A stretch of DNA of 64,000 nucleotides from UBA5436 sp050951845 (GCA_050951845.1 JBMNJV010000006.1:186001-250000); one strand, 5' to 3'; shown: positions 17,958 through 25,962, numbered from the stretch's first letter. Made by a program: numbers and translations. The notes: generated by a model from the sequence alone, not told the origin.

Positions 17958-18220
17958 TAAAACTGGCTTTCATACAAAGATTTGAATAAATAATCCTTTT
18001 GCATCAGAGATCTGAAATTCTCTTGTTCAATGATGTTTCTGTCTTGCATGACCAAATTTAAATCAGCATCGAGAATTGATCCGCCTAGAAATTCCTACAT
18101 ACTGCTTCAATTTCCGCTTTATAGCTTGCGAATCGGCAAACAATAAATTGTTCGGTTACAGCCCCTTGGTCTGAGGCTTATCAACGGATTTATTCATAAA
18201 GCAAATCTCAATTTGATATA
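17958..18220 (-). pseudogene. Decayed, internally deleted copy of the ABC exporter gene at 19255-21027
   Basis: Read on the minus strand, the copy begins with the same SD context and ATG (18197) and MNKSVDKPQ as the intact gene. It then jumps to short matches from the middle (around 20814-20845 and 19620-19695 of the intact gene) and ends with the intact C-terminal sequence (matching 19257-19385, EQENFRSLMQ and KSLYESQF). Stop codons and large deletions break the frame; all nucleotide-binding motifs are gone. The sequence just 3' of it (17780-17957) also resembles the intact gene's 3' flank (19060-19254). It is a leftover from duplication of an ABC gene plus SH3 gene unit. Confidence 0.85.
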
Positions 18221-18292
18221 ATTTGATATAGCTTTTGTTCTTTTCTTATTCTAATGTTCTCTTTATAATTAAATAATTTACTGAACACACGA

Positions 18293-19015
18293 TCATTTTA
18301 ATAACGAAATATAGATATAACCTGTTTTGTCCGAATAAGTAAATCTGACCCAGTTGCCCACCAACGTTCCGCTGACTTTACTGTTGGCAGGTAAAGAACC
18401 TATTACACTGCCATTCGGAGCACTTCTCACATTGACTGTACTTTTGGTATCTCCCGTAATCGGGGGTGGATTGGTTGTTGTTAAACTTTTGGCCACATAG
18501 GCTGTTTCACCATTATAGGTAAATTTGAGATAGTTTCCTGCAATTGTACCCGCCACAAAGATCGGCCTTTTTAACGTTTCGATTATTGTTCCGGCAGGCG
18601 TTCTTCTAATGTTAGAGCCGGTTTTAACGTAATGTGTTTCCGGTTCTTTTAGCAATGACGCATAGACATAGGCAGTTTGACCTTTATATATAAATATAAC
18701 CCAATCACCCTCTAATGTTCCGCTTACTCTTTCGTTGGCAGGTAAAGAACCGATTATACTGCCATTAGGAGAATCTCTTACATTTGCCGCACTTTTAGTG
18801 TATCCCATAATCGGTTGCGGTTTCGCAGCTATTGCATTCTTATGAACAAAGATGGTGGTCAACATAATCAACAATATCAGGACTAATACCTGAATTCCCG
18901 AGTATCGTTTTCTCTTCATGACGCTTCTATTTATGTCTTGAGTCTCACCAATATTATCATGATCTTTATTTATACTCTTTCTTTGCCCGTTCACCTGAAT
19001 ATCCTCCGTAAACAT
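18293..19015 (-). CDS. Short secreted SH3-repeat protein (paralogue 6, no LRR)
   Basis: 240 residues from ATG 19015; other starts are possible. GTG 18994 has GGAGG at good spacing, and ATG 18919 (MKRKRYSGIQVLVL...) gives the normal family signal peptide but only a weak SD. With the long start there is a 25-32-residue hydrophilic segment before the hydrophobic core. After the signal come three SH3 repeats (B-A-B: ITGYTKSAANVRDSP, HYVKTGSNIRRTP, ITGDTKSTVNVRSAP) and nothing else: acidic and LRR regions are missing. It may be the ancestral short form or a deletion product. Its 3' flank (18230-18292) matches that of paralogue 5 (14520-14582). Confidence 0.8.
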   Translation of the reverse strand: MFTEDIQVNGQRKSINKDHDNIGETQDINRSVMKRKRYSGIQVLVLILLIMLTTIFVHKNAIAAKPQPIMGYTKSAANVRDSPNGSIIGSLPANERVSGTLEGDWVIFIYKGQTAYVYASLLKEPETHYVKTGSNIRRTPAGTIIETLKRPIFVAGTIAGNYLKFTYNGETAYVAKSLTTTNPPPITGDTKSTVNVRSAPNGSVIGSLPANSKVSGTLVGNWVRFTYSDKTGYIYISLLK

Positions 19016-19254
19016 CTCCTATATACTGTAGATAATTAAATATAACATATTTACTTTTTAAAACACTTGAAATATAAAGAACCATACTGTTTATCTGTTT
19101 GTTTGATTATTAGAGAATTTTGATACAGCTGTCTCATTTGAATCAAGCATTTATAAATTAACACCGGTTACTGACCTGATACATTAAATTATAACAAAAA
19201 AATCTTGTAAAAATTTGTTTTTATAATAAACGGGATATCAGAAGAGATAATATA

Positions 19255-21027
19255 TTAAACGGAGAATTGGCTTTCGTATAAATTTTTGAAGAAAGAATCG
19301 GTTTGCATCAAAGATCTGAAATTCCCTTGTTCAATGATGTTTCCGTCTTGCATGACCAAAATTAAATCAGCGTCGAGAATGGTTGATAAACGATGGGCAA
19401 TCACGAAACTTGTCCGTCCCTGCATCAGATTGTGAAAGGCTTTTTGCACGCGTATTTCGGTCATCGTATCAATATCTGAGGTCGCTTCGTCTAAAATCAG
19501 CATAGGAGGATTTTGCAACATGACCCTTGCCACGGTCAAAAGTTGTTGTTGACCGTGAGATAAAACATTGTGTTCGCCGATAATCGTTTCATAGCCATGT
19601 TCCAAACGCCTGATAAATTGATCCGCCTCGATATTCTTGCATACCGCTTCAATTTCCGCTCTGGTAGCCTGCGGATTGGCAAACGATAAATTTTCAATGA
19701 TCGTGCCCTTAAATAACCAAACATCTTGCAAAACCATACCGAAATTGCGTCTGACACTCTGTCTGGTGACTTGAGCAATATCCTGACCGTCAATCAGGAT
19801 ACTGCCGGAATCCAAGTTATAGAAACGCATTAACAAATTGACCAATGTCGTTTTACCTGCTCCGGTCGGACCGACAATTGCAATTTTTGAACGTCCCGGG
19901 ATGGTCGCATTCAAGTTTTCTATTAACGGTTTGTTTTTGTCATAAGAAAAATATACTTGATCAAATTTAATTGCCCCCTGATCTACTTTCAGATCAGGCA
20001 TGTCTGCGGGCTCGCTCGGCACAGGCTCGATTTTTAAGATTGCAAAAATTTTACCGGCTGATGCCAGTGCTGCTTGTAATTGAGTAATAATATCGGTAAT
20101 TTCGTTAATCGGTTTGGAAAATTGATTGGCATAAAATAACAAACTGCCGACCTGGCCAACTGTCAACTCACCTTTAATTGCCAAATAGCTGGCTAGTGCA
20201 CCGCACAAAATATATGACGTCGCATTGATCAGTCTGGTTGAAGGATTGGTCAAAGAAGAATAAAACTGTGCTTTTTGACCGTAGCGATAAAGTTCTTGAT
20301 TCAATTTGCGATACTGTTCAATAAATTGCCGGTCAGCCTGCAAAGTTCTGACCAAGGTCTGTCCGGCAATGGTTTCTTCCGCCAGACCGTTGAGCATTCC
20401 CCGTTGCTCCGCTTCCAAACTGTACATATTATATGAATTGCGACTGATCGTTCTTGAAATAAGCATAATAATCGGTGTCAGAAATATAATCAGCAGTGTT
20501 ACTTGCCAGCTGATCGAAAACATGAAATACAAAGAACCGATCAGGCTGACTACTCCGGAAAACAATTGAGGCAAACCGCTGATTAAACCGTCATTGACCT
20601 GATCAATATCCGTACTGATCCGGCTGCTGATCGAACCGTATTTAACTGAATCAAAATAACTCAAAGGCAGTTTTTCTATGTGATTGTAGATATCGGCACG
20701 CAGATCTTCAATAATTTTGGCGGAAATTCGTGAAGTTAACAAACCGAGTAACCAATTTAAAGCTGAAGCAAACACAAAAACAACAATCAGAATCAAAGTC
20801 AAACTGATAAATTGTCCGGTTATAGTCCCTTGGTCGGCAACCAATAAATCAATTGCCTGGCCGATCAATTTAGGTCCCAGCAAAATTAAAAAATTGCTCA
20901 AAACAGCACAAATAATAATTGCTGTCAATTGTCCGGGAGCTCTTAACATTCTGTCCATTAAAAGCTTAAACGGAGATTTTGAACTTGAACGATAATCAAT
21001 CTGAGGTTTATCGACGGATTTATTCAT
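19255..21027 (-). CDS. ABC exporter half-transporter, ATP-binding/permease (consensus-ATPase partner)
   Basis: 590 residues from ATG 21027, with GGAG 9 bases upstream; it overlaps the stop of the upstream gene by 8 bp (ATGAATAA), implying translational coupling. The N-terminal half carries six membrane helices, residues about 30-320. The C-terminal ATPase has Walker A GPTGAGKTT near 386, Q-loop LQDVWLF, signature LSHGQQQL near 490, Walker B MLILDEATSDID near 510 with the catalytic E, and H-loop IAHRLS. It pairs with the upstream half-transporter, as in heterodimeric multidrug or peptide exporters of the BmrCD/LmrCD type. Substrate unknown; adjacency to the surface-protein array is suggestive only. 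A dead partial copy lies at 17958-18220. Confidence 0.92.
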   Translation of the reverse strand: MNKSVDKPQIDYRSSSKSPFKLLMDRMLRAPGQLTAIIICAVLSNFLILLGPKLIGQAIDLLVADQGTITGQFISLTLILIVVFVFASALNWLLGLLTSRISAKIIEDLRADIYNHIEKLPLSYFDSVKYGSISSRISTDIDQVNDGLISGLPQLFSGVVSLIGSLYFMFSISWQVTLLIIFLTPIIMLISRTISRNSYNMYSLEAEQRGMLNGLAEETIAGQTLVRTLQADRQFIEQYRKLNQELYRYGQKAQFYSSLTNPSTRLINATSYILCGALASYLAIKGELTVGQVGSLLFYANQFSKPINEITDIITQLQAALASAGKIFAILKIEPVPSEPADMPDLKVDQGAIKFDQVYFSYDKNKPLIENLNATIPGRSKIAIVGPTGAGKTTLVNLLMRFYNLDSGSILIDGQDIAQVTRQSVRRNFGMVLQDVWLFKGTIIENLSFANPQATRAEIEAVCKNIEADQFIRRLEHGYETIIGEHNVLSHGQQQLLTVARVMLQNPPMLILDEATSDIDTMTEIRVQKAFHNLMQGRTSFVIAHRLSTILDADLILVMQDGNIIEQGNFRSLMQTDSFFKNLYESQFSV

Positions 21028-22888
21028 AAAGCAAATCTCCATTTGAGATATCCGACAGCGAATTCAGGTTATCAACTTCAGTTTGCGAACGATAAATCTC
21101 TTGATACAGTTCATTTTCAGCCAACAACTTCCGATCTGTACCGAATCCGGCAATTTCTCCGTTGTTCAGCAACAGAATCAGATCAGATCTGCTGACTGTT
21201 GCAACTCTCTGGCTTATCGTAATCAGATTCAGCTTCTCAAACATAGGGTCATTGCGCAGGGCTTTTTGCAAGGCTGCATCCGTAGCTAAATCCAAAGCAC
21301 TTGAACTATCATCAAAGATCAAAACAGCTGGTTTACGCAACAACGCTCTCGCTATACATAATCTCTGTCTTTGACCTCCGGAATAATTTCCGCCGCCACG
21401 TTCAACTCGCTGCTCAAGTCCTTGTTTGTCTTTTTCCACAAAATCTTTCGCTTGGGCAAGAGTTAATGCATGCCAGATCTCATCATCGGATATTCCGCTT
21501 GTCCCCACAGTTAAACTGTCGCGCAAGGTTCCGCTGAATAATGAACTGCTTTGCGGAACAATTTGGATCAGATTCAATAATTCGACTTCACTATACAAGT
21601 TAATATCACGATCGAACAATTCAATCTTTCCGGCTTGAATCGGATAACGTCTTTCCAACAAAAAAACCAAACTCGATTTACCGGAACCGGTCGGGCCGAT
21701 TATTCCCAAAGATTTATTCTGCGGCAGCGCAAAAGATAAATTGTCAAACAATAAAATACTGCTGTTGGGATAAGCAAAATCCACCTGTTTGAAAGAAATC
21801 AAACAACTTGATCCTGATTTTTTCGTATTTGACAAATTATGATCAACTGCTTCAGCAAATTTACCATTTATTTGTTGTTTCGGATTCAACAAATTTTCCC
21901 GGGAAATTCCCGCTGTTTCATCTCCGGCAGGATTCCTGATCCGTTTTTCCGTCATAAAAATTTCACCGACTCGTAAAGCGCTTGCATAGGATCGGGTGTA
22001 GAGCAAAACTAAATTGGACAACACAGTCAGTGCAGTCAACAGCATGGTTAAATAATTGATTAAAGCAATTACCTCGCCTGAATGTAAGTTCCCCAACCTG
22101 ATTTCACCGGCAGATATCCAGAGCAGTAAAACTGCAATTAAGTTCAGAGCCAACATAGTCAGAGGATTAAGTAAAGCAGATAGACGTCCGATCCGCTGCA
22201 TTATCTTTGCCGAATCTTCATTAGTCCAGTGATATTGTTTGGCTTTTTCCTCACTGCGCGAAACCGCTCTGATTACTCTGATACCTTCAAGCAATTCCAG
22301 CAATCTGCCGATCAAACGATCGGTTAACCGTTGTGACCGGTTGATCAAAGGTAAAATTGATTTCGTAATTACAAACAGAATCAAAACAAAGATTAATACC
22401 GCGAGCAAGAAAATCAGCAAAAATTTGACATTGATCAATGTCACCATAATCAACGAACCGATACAGATAAAAGGTGTTCTCGGTACTAATCTGATCAACA
22501 TCGCCAATGCTTGCTGCAAAGTTTGAATGTCAGAAGTGATGCGGCTTGTTAAAGAAGCCGTACCGAATTTATGAATGTCTTTTTCAGCAAGTCCGAGTAT
22601 GTGAGAATATAAATCATTACGTAAATCCGTACCGTAACTCTGAGAAGCAACCGATGCATTATATTGACAAACATATGCACATAGCATTCCACAAACAGCC
22701 AAACCCAAACTGAGTACGGTATATTGAATTATCAACTTTGAATTCCCGCCGGTAATTCCCCGATCAACCATCCGTGCAATTAGTAAAGGCACGATTAATT
22801 CGAGAATTACTTCGGTAAATTTAAAACTTTGCCCTACAGCAATTCGTTTGCCATAAGGCTTGATTTTGTTTAATACAGGTTGAAGCAT
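21020..22888 (-). CDS. ABC exporter half-transporter, ATP-binding/permease (degenerate-ATPase partner)
   Basis: 622 residues with an N-terminal six-helix membrane domain and a C-terminal ATPase. Walker A GPTGSGKSS (near 400), signature YSGGQRQRL (near 504) and Walker B VLIFDDSSSALD are present, but the catalytic glutamate after Walker B is D and the H-loop histidine is Q (ISQRVAT). In heterodimeric exporters one ATP site is commonly degenerate, which fits this member contributing the non-hydrolysing site. A roughly 40-residue insertion (about 330-375, INGKFAEAVDHNL region) separates the membrane and ATPase domains. It begins 9 bp after the thioredoxin-like lipoprotein stop, so the three genes look like one operon. 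Confidence 0.92.
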   Translation of the reverse strand: MLQPVLNKIKPYGKRIAVGQSFKFTEVILELIVPLLIARMVDRGITGGNSKLIIQYTVLSLGLAVCGMLCAYVCQYNASVASQSYGTDLRNDLYSHILGLAEKDIHKFGTASLTSRITSDIQTLQQALAMLIRLVPRTPFICIGSLIMVTLINVKFLLIFLLAVLIFVLILFVITKSILPLINRSQRLTDRLIGRLLELLEGIRVIRAVSRSEEKAKQYHWTNEDSAKIMQRIGRLSALLNPLTMLALNLIAVLLLWISAGEIRLGNLHSGEVIALINYLTMLLTALTVLSNLVLLYTRSYASALRVGEIFMTEKRIRNPAGDETAGISRENLLNPKQQINGKFAEAVDHNLSNTKKSGSSCLISFKQVDFAYPNSSILLFDNLSFALPQNKSLGIIGPTGSGKSSLVFLLERRYPIQAGKIELFDRDINLYSEVELLNLIQIVPQSSSLFSGTLRDSLTVGTSGISDDEIWHALTLAQAKDFVEKDKQGLEQRVERGGGNYSGGQRQRLCIARALLRKPAVLIFDDSSSALDLATDAALQKALRNDPMFEKLNLITISQRVATVSRSDLILLLNNGEIAGFGTDRKLLAENELYQEIYRSQTEVDNLNSLSDISNGDLLYE

Positions 22889-22897
22889 TGCTAGAAA

Positions 22898-23611
22898 TTA
22901 ATCCGGAAAATCATTCAAAACTTTTTCAATTTTATCGAATAAACTAGGCTTCGCCGTCGGGTCAAAAGCGTTTTCTACATTATATAATGTTTTATCCTTG
23001 GCTACCCGATAAGCCGGAAGATATTGAATATCAAAGTCCTGAATCAAATTTTCGTTTTGCTCGATATCGATTTTGATGACCAATGCTTTTCCATCATAAT
23101 GATTGGCAAGGCCGTTCAAATAAGGTATCGATTTTTGACTCGGGGGTGAATAGTCGGCAACCAATTCGACAATAACCGGTTTATCCTGTTCAATCAGCCA
23201 ATTCAGCAAATTATACTGAAACGGGACTTCTTTCAATTTTCCGTCATGCTTTACAATCAGGACAATACCTTTCATATTCGAATCAATTTCCAGATTATTA
23301 ATCTTTGAAACATCATCAACTATTGACTTCGCAGCTTCGAGATCACTGACAGCTTCAATTTCACTGATCGGTGTAATTTGCTGATCTAAATTAAATTGTT
23401 CTGCTTGATTTGGCTGATTTACCACAACTTCATCTTGGGGCTGTTCCGCCTCATTTACCACAATTTGATCTTTGGACTGATCACCGGTAACAGTTTCTGT
23501 ATCCGAATCAGTTTTTTTCTTGTCGGATTTACAGCCGATCACAGTTACAGAAACTATCAAAATCAATCCGAACACTATGGTTTTTCTAATCAATCTTCCT
23601 AACTTGCCCAT
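22898..23611 (-). CDS. Lipoprotein with thioredoxin fold lacking the CxxC cysteines
   Basis: 237 residues. A signal with lipobox VTVIGC puts the mature cysteine near residue 27, so the protein should be lipid-anchored outside the cell. A low-complexity Q/E/V/N-rich spacer (about 30-90) is followed by a thioredoxin-like domain (about 130-230): KPVIVELVADYSPPS aligns with the usual KPVLVDFWAxWCGPC, and YLPAY keeps the cis-proline. The active-site cysteines are replaced by S (SPPS), so ordinary thiol-disulfide exchange is not expected. The gene precedes the ABC exporter by 9 bp and may be an accessory factor for it. SD AAAGGTG precedes ATG 23611. Confidence 0.8.
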   Translation of the reverse strand: MGKLGRLIRKTIVFGLILIVSVTVIGCKSDKKKTDSDTETVTGDQSKDQIVVNEAEQPQDEVVVNQPNQAEQFNLDQQITPISEIEAVSDLEAAKSIVDDVSKINNLEIDSNMKGIVLIVKHDGKLKEVPFQYNLLNWLIEQDKPVIVELVADYSPPSQKSIPYLNGLANHYDGKALVIKIDIEQNENLIQDFDIQYLPAYRVAKDKTLYNVENAFDPTAKPSLFDKIEKVLNDFPD

Positions 23612-23623
23612 AAATCAATCACC

Positions 23624-23651
23624 TTTATACGAAAATTTAGCACTTTGTCAA
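23624..23651 (-). promoter_or_regulatory. Possible promoter very close to the lipoprotein start
   Basis: TTGACA (23651-23646), 16 bp, TATAAA (23629-23624) on the minus strand. The -10 ends 12 bp before ATG 23611, which would leave a leader of only a few nucleotides and place the SD inside the promoter. Either the transcript is nearly leaderless or the match is fortuitous. Confidence 0.35.
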
Positions 23652-23758
23652 TCACTCATTGCTTTGCTGATTAAGTGATCCTAATTAATTTATTATCTAT
23701 TTTACATAATTAAAGCTAAGAATACTAATAATTTATATGAAATCATTAAAAATAAAAA

Positions 23759-23791
23759 GGACCATTTCAAAATATATTTTTGAAACAGTCC
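23759..23791 (-). terminator. Rho-independent terminator of rpmB
   Basis: Imperfect stem GGACCATTTCAAAA / TTTTGAAACAGTCC, with T-rich sequence (CCTTTTTATTTTT) on the minus-strand 3' side, 25-55 nt past the rpmB stop. Confidence 0.8.
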
Positions 23792-23814
23792 CGGGAATAT
23801 AAAATGTAATTCTA

Positions 23815-24012
23815 TTAAGCTCGTTCTACTTTATCGGAACGGAGACAACGTGTGCAAACATTCATTCTTCTTGGTGTACCGTTTACCGTCACACGAACAC
23901 GTTTTACATTGGCTTTCTGTTGTCTGAGACCACGGCGTGAGATTTGAGAACGTGTCATCGTAATTTTTCTACCGAAATGTATATCTTTTTGACAAATATC
24001 ACATTTTGCCAT
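23815..24012 (-). CDS. rpmB: 50S ribosomal protein L28
   Basis: 65 residues from ATG 24012 (MAKCDICQK), with GGAGG 7 bases upstream; an in-frame ATG ten codons earlier has no SD and would add a non-family extension. Ribosomal large-subunit protein. Two cysteine pairs, CDIC at the start and CTRC near the end, are the zinc-binding form of L28. The middle (ITMTRSQISRRGLRQQKANVKR, interrupted here only by family-typical variation) fits the family. Single gene with its own terminator, downstream of the two tRNA genes. Confidence 0.95.
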   Translation of the reverse strand: MAKCDICQKDIHFGRKITMTRSQISRRGLRQQKANVKRVRVTVNGTPRRMNVCTRCLRSDKVERA

Positions 24013-24095
24013 CCTAACACCTCCATTCAGGAATTTGCTCATTTATTAAATACGTTTGGCAATAGCTGCATCACTAATCACTTTTTAATTAAAAC

Positions 24096-24122
24096 AGCCT
24101 GTAATTCGAGTCATTACAGGCT
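24096..24122 (-). terminator. Rho-independent terminator of the tRNA-Met/tRNA-Glu transcript
   Basis: Perfect 10-bp stem AGCCTGTAAT / ATTACAGGCT, 7-nt loop, followed on the minus strand by GTTTTAATT. It starts 5 nt past the tRNA-Glu CCA end. Confidence 0.8.
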
Positions 24123-24126
24123 ATAG

Positions 24127-24201
24127 TGGTGACCCGTAGGGGAATCGAACCCCTGATTCCGCCGTGAAAGGGCGGTGTCTTAACCTCTTGACCAACGGGC
24201 C
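24127..24201 (-). tRNA. tRNA-Glu (anticodon UUC)
   Basis: 75 nt on the minus strand including an encoded CCA. The acceptor stem GGCCCGT / ACGGGTC, the T-arm GGTTCGATTCC and the anticodon loop with TTC between CCGCC and GGCGG all fold normally. Confidence 0.96.
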
Positions 24202-24205
24202 ATCT

Positions 24206-24282
24206 TGGTAGCGGCGGTAAGATTTGAACTTACGACCGTCCGGGTATGAACCGAATGCTCTGGCCAGCTGAGCTACGCCGCC
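24206..24282 (-). tRNA. tRNA-Met (anticodon CAU, elongator type)
   Basis: 77 nt on the minus strand including CCA, 4 bp upstream of tRNA-Glu. The acceptor stem GGCGGCG / CGCCGCT closes with a G-U pair, the anticodon loop is TTCATAC, and the D-arm reads GCTCAGCTGG. It lacks the unpaired C1 and triple G-C stem of an initiator; a CAU tRNA modified to read AUA (Ile) is the alternative. Confidence 0.92.
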
Positions 24283-24366
24283 GTGCATACGCTATTTTAA
24301 ACGCTTAATGATAATAGCAACGAATCTTCAAGTTGTCAAATCATTTTTATAATAATTATCGAAAAT

Positions 24367-24386
24367 CTGAAATTTTATTATTTCAG
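24367..24386 (-). terminator. Weak hairpin terminator after the NlpC-like gene
   Basis: Stem CTGAAAT / ATTTCAG with a 6-nt loop followed by ATTTTCG on the minus strand, 31-50 nt past the stop at 24417. AT-rich and short, so low confidence. Confidence 0.4.
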
Positions 24387-24416
24387 TCTGTTTTTCTCCT
24401 GATTTTTGCTGTTTTT

Positions 24417-25574
24417 TCAGTCAAACAGCCGTCTTACAATAACTAAGTTTTCAGCTATTTTCTCATTTGCCGGCAGGCTGATTATTTGAACCGATCCTTG
24501 ATTTCCCGCTGCATAGAGGATATTGCCATCCGCTAAATAAATCGCAGCAGAAGTCAAATTCGTCAGATTTTTATCTAATGAGAAAAAAAGGATATCCCCC
24601 GCTTTTAAAGCATCGATATTCGGCATACCGTATTTATCTCTTTCGAAAGAAATCTGAGTGCCGTAATTCGCTTGTTTCTGGATGATACGCGGAATATTCA
24701 AACCGTTGGTTTTTCCCGCAAGATATATGATCGAAGGCAGATCAATGCCGCTCATGTCCATTCCGCCCGGTACGTACGCTACATTGATAAAAATCAATGC
24801 GCTGGAGCAAAAGATATCCGCTTGCTTTTTTTCCGGTTCGGGAATTGCCTGATTCACATCCAGCAAAACTAAATTTTCTCTGCTCATCCATCCGATATCC
24901 CCTCCCGGAAGAATCACACGTACCACTTGTTCCGTGACATAGTCCGCATAAAGCACACAGCCCATCGGAGCGGTAGCAATTACATCGCCGCCGATTGTAT
25001 CGGAAACAATCGCTTTTTCACGATTGATCAATAACACTTTGTTTTTTGCCGAGTCGGCATTATATGAAGCCATATTAAGGGTTAATTCGTCCGCTGAAAC
25101 ATATCCCTGTACTCCGTCCGCCAACTCGATTCGATAATATCCGTTATCGATTTGTGAATCTAACACCAGAACCGGTTCATTATACACACCGGATGTTATA
25201 CGCAGACTTTGACGATTCGGTTCCGCCCGAATTGCCACACTTCTTTGATTGAATACCGCATTGGCTTTTTGCAGAAAAGGATCGATTTCAGCTTGTTCCT
25301 CATTAGTCCGAGCTGTTTTTTGCATCTGATATTTGGCAAACAGGACCGGGACAAACCAGATTAATGCCAAAGACATTGCAATCACCAATAACATCGGAAT
25401 CAACCAGCGCGGAAATTTTCGGGATTTGGTTTTATCCAGATAAATATCCTGTTCAACAATTTCCAATTTACGATCAGTCAAATCTGCTTTCGTGTTTTTT
25501 ATCGTTTTTTTATTGTTTTTCTGATTAAGTTTTTTGCCGGTTTTCTGATCAGTTTTTTTAGCTTTTTTACTCAT
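24417..25574 (-). CDS. Membrane-anchored SH3 / NlpC-P60-like protein, catalytic residues lost
   Basis: 385 residues. A lysine/asparagine-rich cytoplasmic N-terminus (1-50), one membrane helix (about 55-77), two SH3-like domains (about 105-165 and 190-245) and an NlpC/P60-like C-terminal domain (about 250-385). YVPGGMDMSGIDLPSIIY lines up with the family YVWGGxxxxGFDCSGLVxY, but the nucleophile C is L. SHVGIY is replaced by TSAAIY and the later H by Y (ILYAAG). So this is most likely a non-hydrolytic peptidoglycan-binding relative of the 40188-41858 protein. ATG 25574 overlaps the acpS stop by 8 bp (ATGAGTAA). It is the last gene of the dnaD-dnaC-acpS operon. Confidence 0.8.
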   Translation of the reverse strand: MSKKAKKTDQKTGKKLNQKNNKKTIKNTKADLTDRKLEIVEQDIYLDKTKSRKFPRWLIPMLLVIAMSLALIWFVPVLFAKYQMQKTARTNEEQAEIDPFLQKANAVFNQRSVAIRAEPNRQSLRITSGVYNEPVLVLDSQIDNGYYRIELADGVQGYVSADELTLNMASYNADSAKNKVLLINREKAIVSDTIGGDVIATAPMGCVLYADYVTEQVVRVILPGGDIGWMSRENLVLLDVNQAIPEPEKKQADIFCSSALIFINVAYVPGGMDMSGIDLPSIIYLAGKTNGLNIPRIIQKQANYGTQISFERDKYGMPNIDALKAGDILFFSLDKNLTNLTSAAIYLADGNILYAAGNQGSVQIISLPANEKIAENLVIVRRLFD

Positions 25575-25962
25575 AATTATTCTTCTTTGAATCAGTCAAT
25601 ATTACACAAACTGCAACAACATAATTTTCCTCATGACTGATACTGATATCTATATCTACTCCGCACATTTTATCATATCTGACAAATGCTTCACCGCTCA
25701 AATCAACATGCGGTTTTCCTAATTCGTCTTTCGCGATAAAAATATCATGCCACTTCACGTCGGCCTGCCAGATACCGCTGCCAATTGCTTTAGCTACTGC
25801 TTCTTTGGCAGCAAACAAACCTGCCAGACTCTCCGGTTTGTTTTTTGCATTGGTAATTTCCGCTTCCGCCAAAAAGGTCAAAAGGAAATCTTTTCCTCTG
25901 CGTTCGAGAGATTTTTTGAATCTCCGTAAATCTAAGATATCTATACCTGTTCTAATCCGCAT
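25567..25962 (-). CDS. acpS: Holo-[acyl-carrier-protein] synthase
   Basis: 131 residues from ATG 25962 (MRIRTGIDILD). Transfers the 4'-phosphopantetheine arm from CoA to acyl carrier protein. GIDILDLRRF near the N-terminus holds the Mg-binding D, and AGLFAAKEAVAKAIG near residue 60 holds the second acidic ligand; SISHEENYVVAV is the usual C-terminal strand. The start lies inside the end of the upstream DnaC-like gene (11-bp overlap) with AAGGAAG upstream; longer in-frame starts would add residues not found in the family. Coupled to both neighbours. Confidence 0.93.
   Translation of the reverse strand: MRIRTGIDILDLRRFKKSLERRGKDFLLTFLAEAEITNAKNKPESLAGLFAAKEAVAKAIGSGIWQADVKWHDIFIAKDELGKPHVDLSGEAFVRYDKMCGVDIDISISHEENYVVAVCVILTDSKKNNYE

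Noticed and set aside
2889..19015. LPXTG-anchored adhesins
   Set aside because: No LPXTG motif or C-terminal hydrophobic anchor is present in any of the six proteins.
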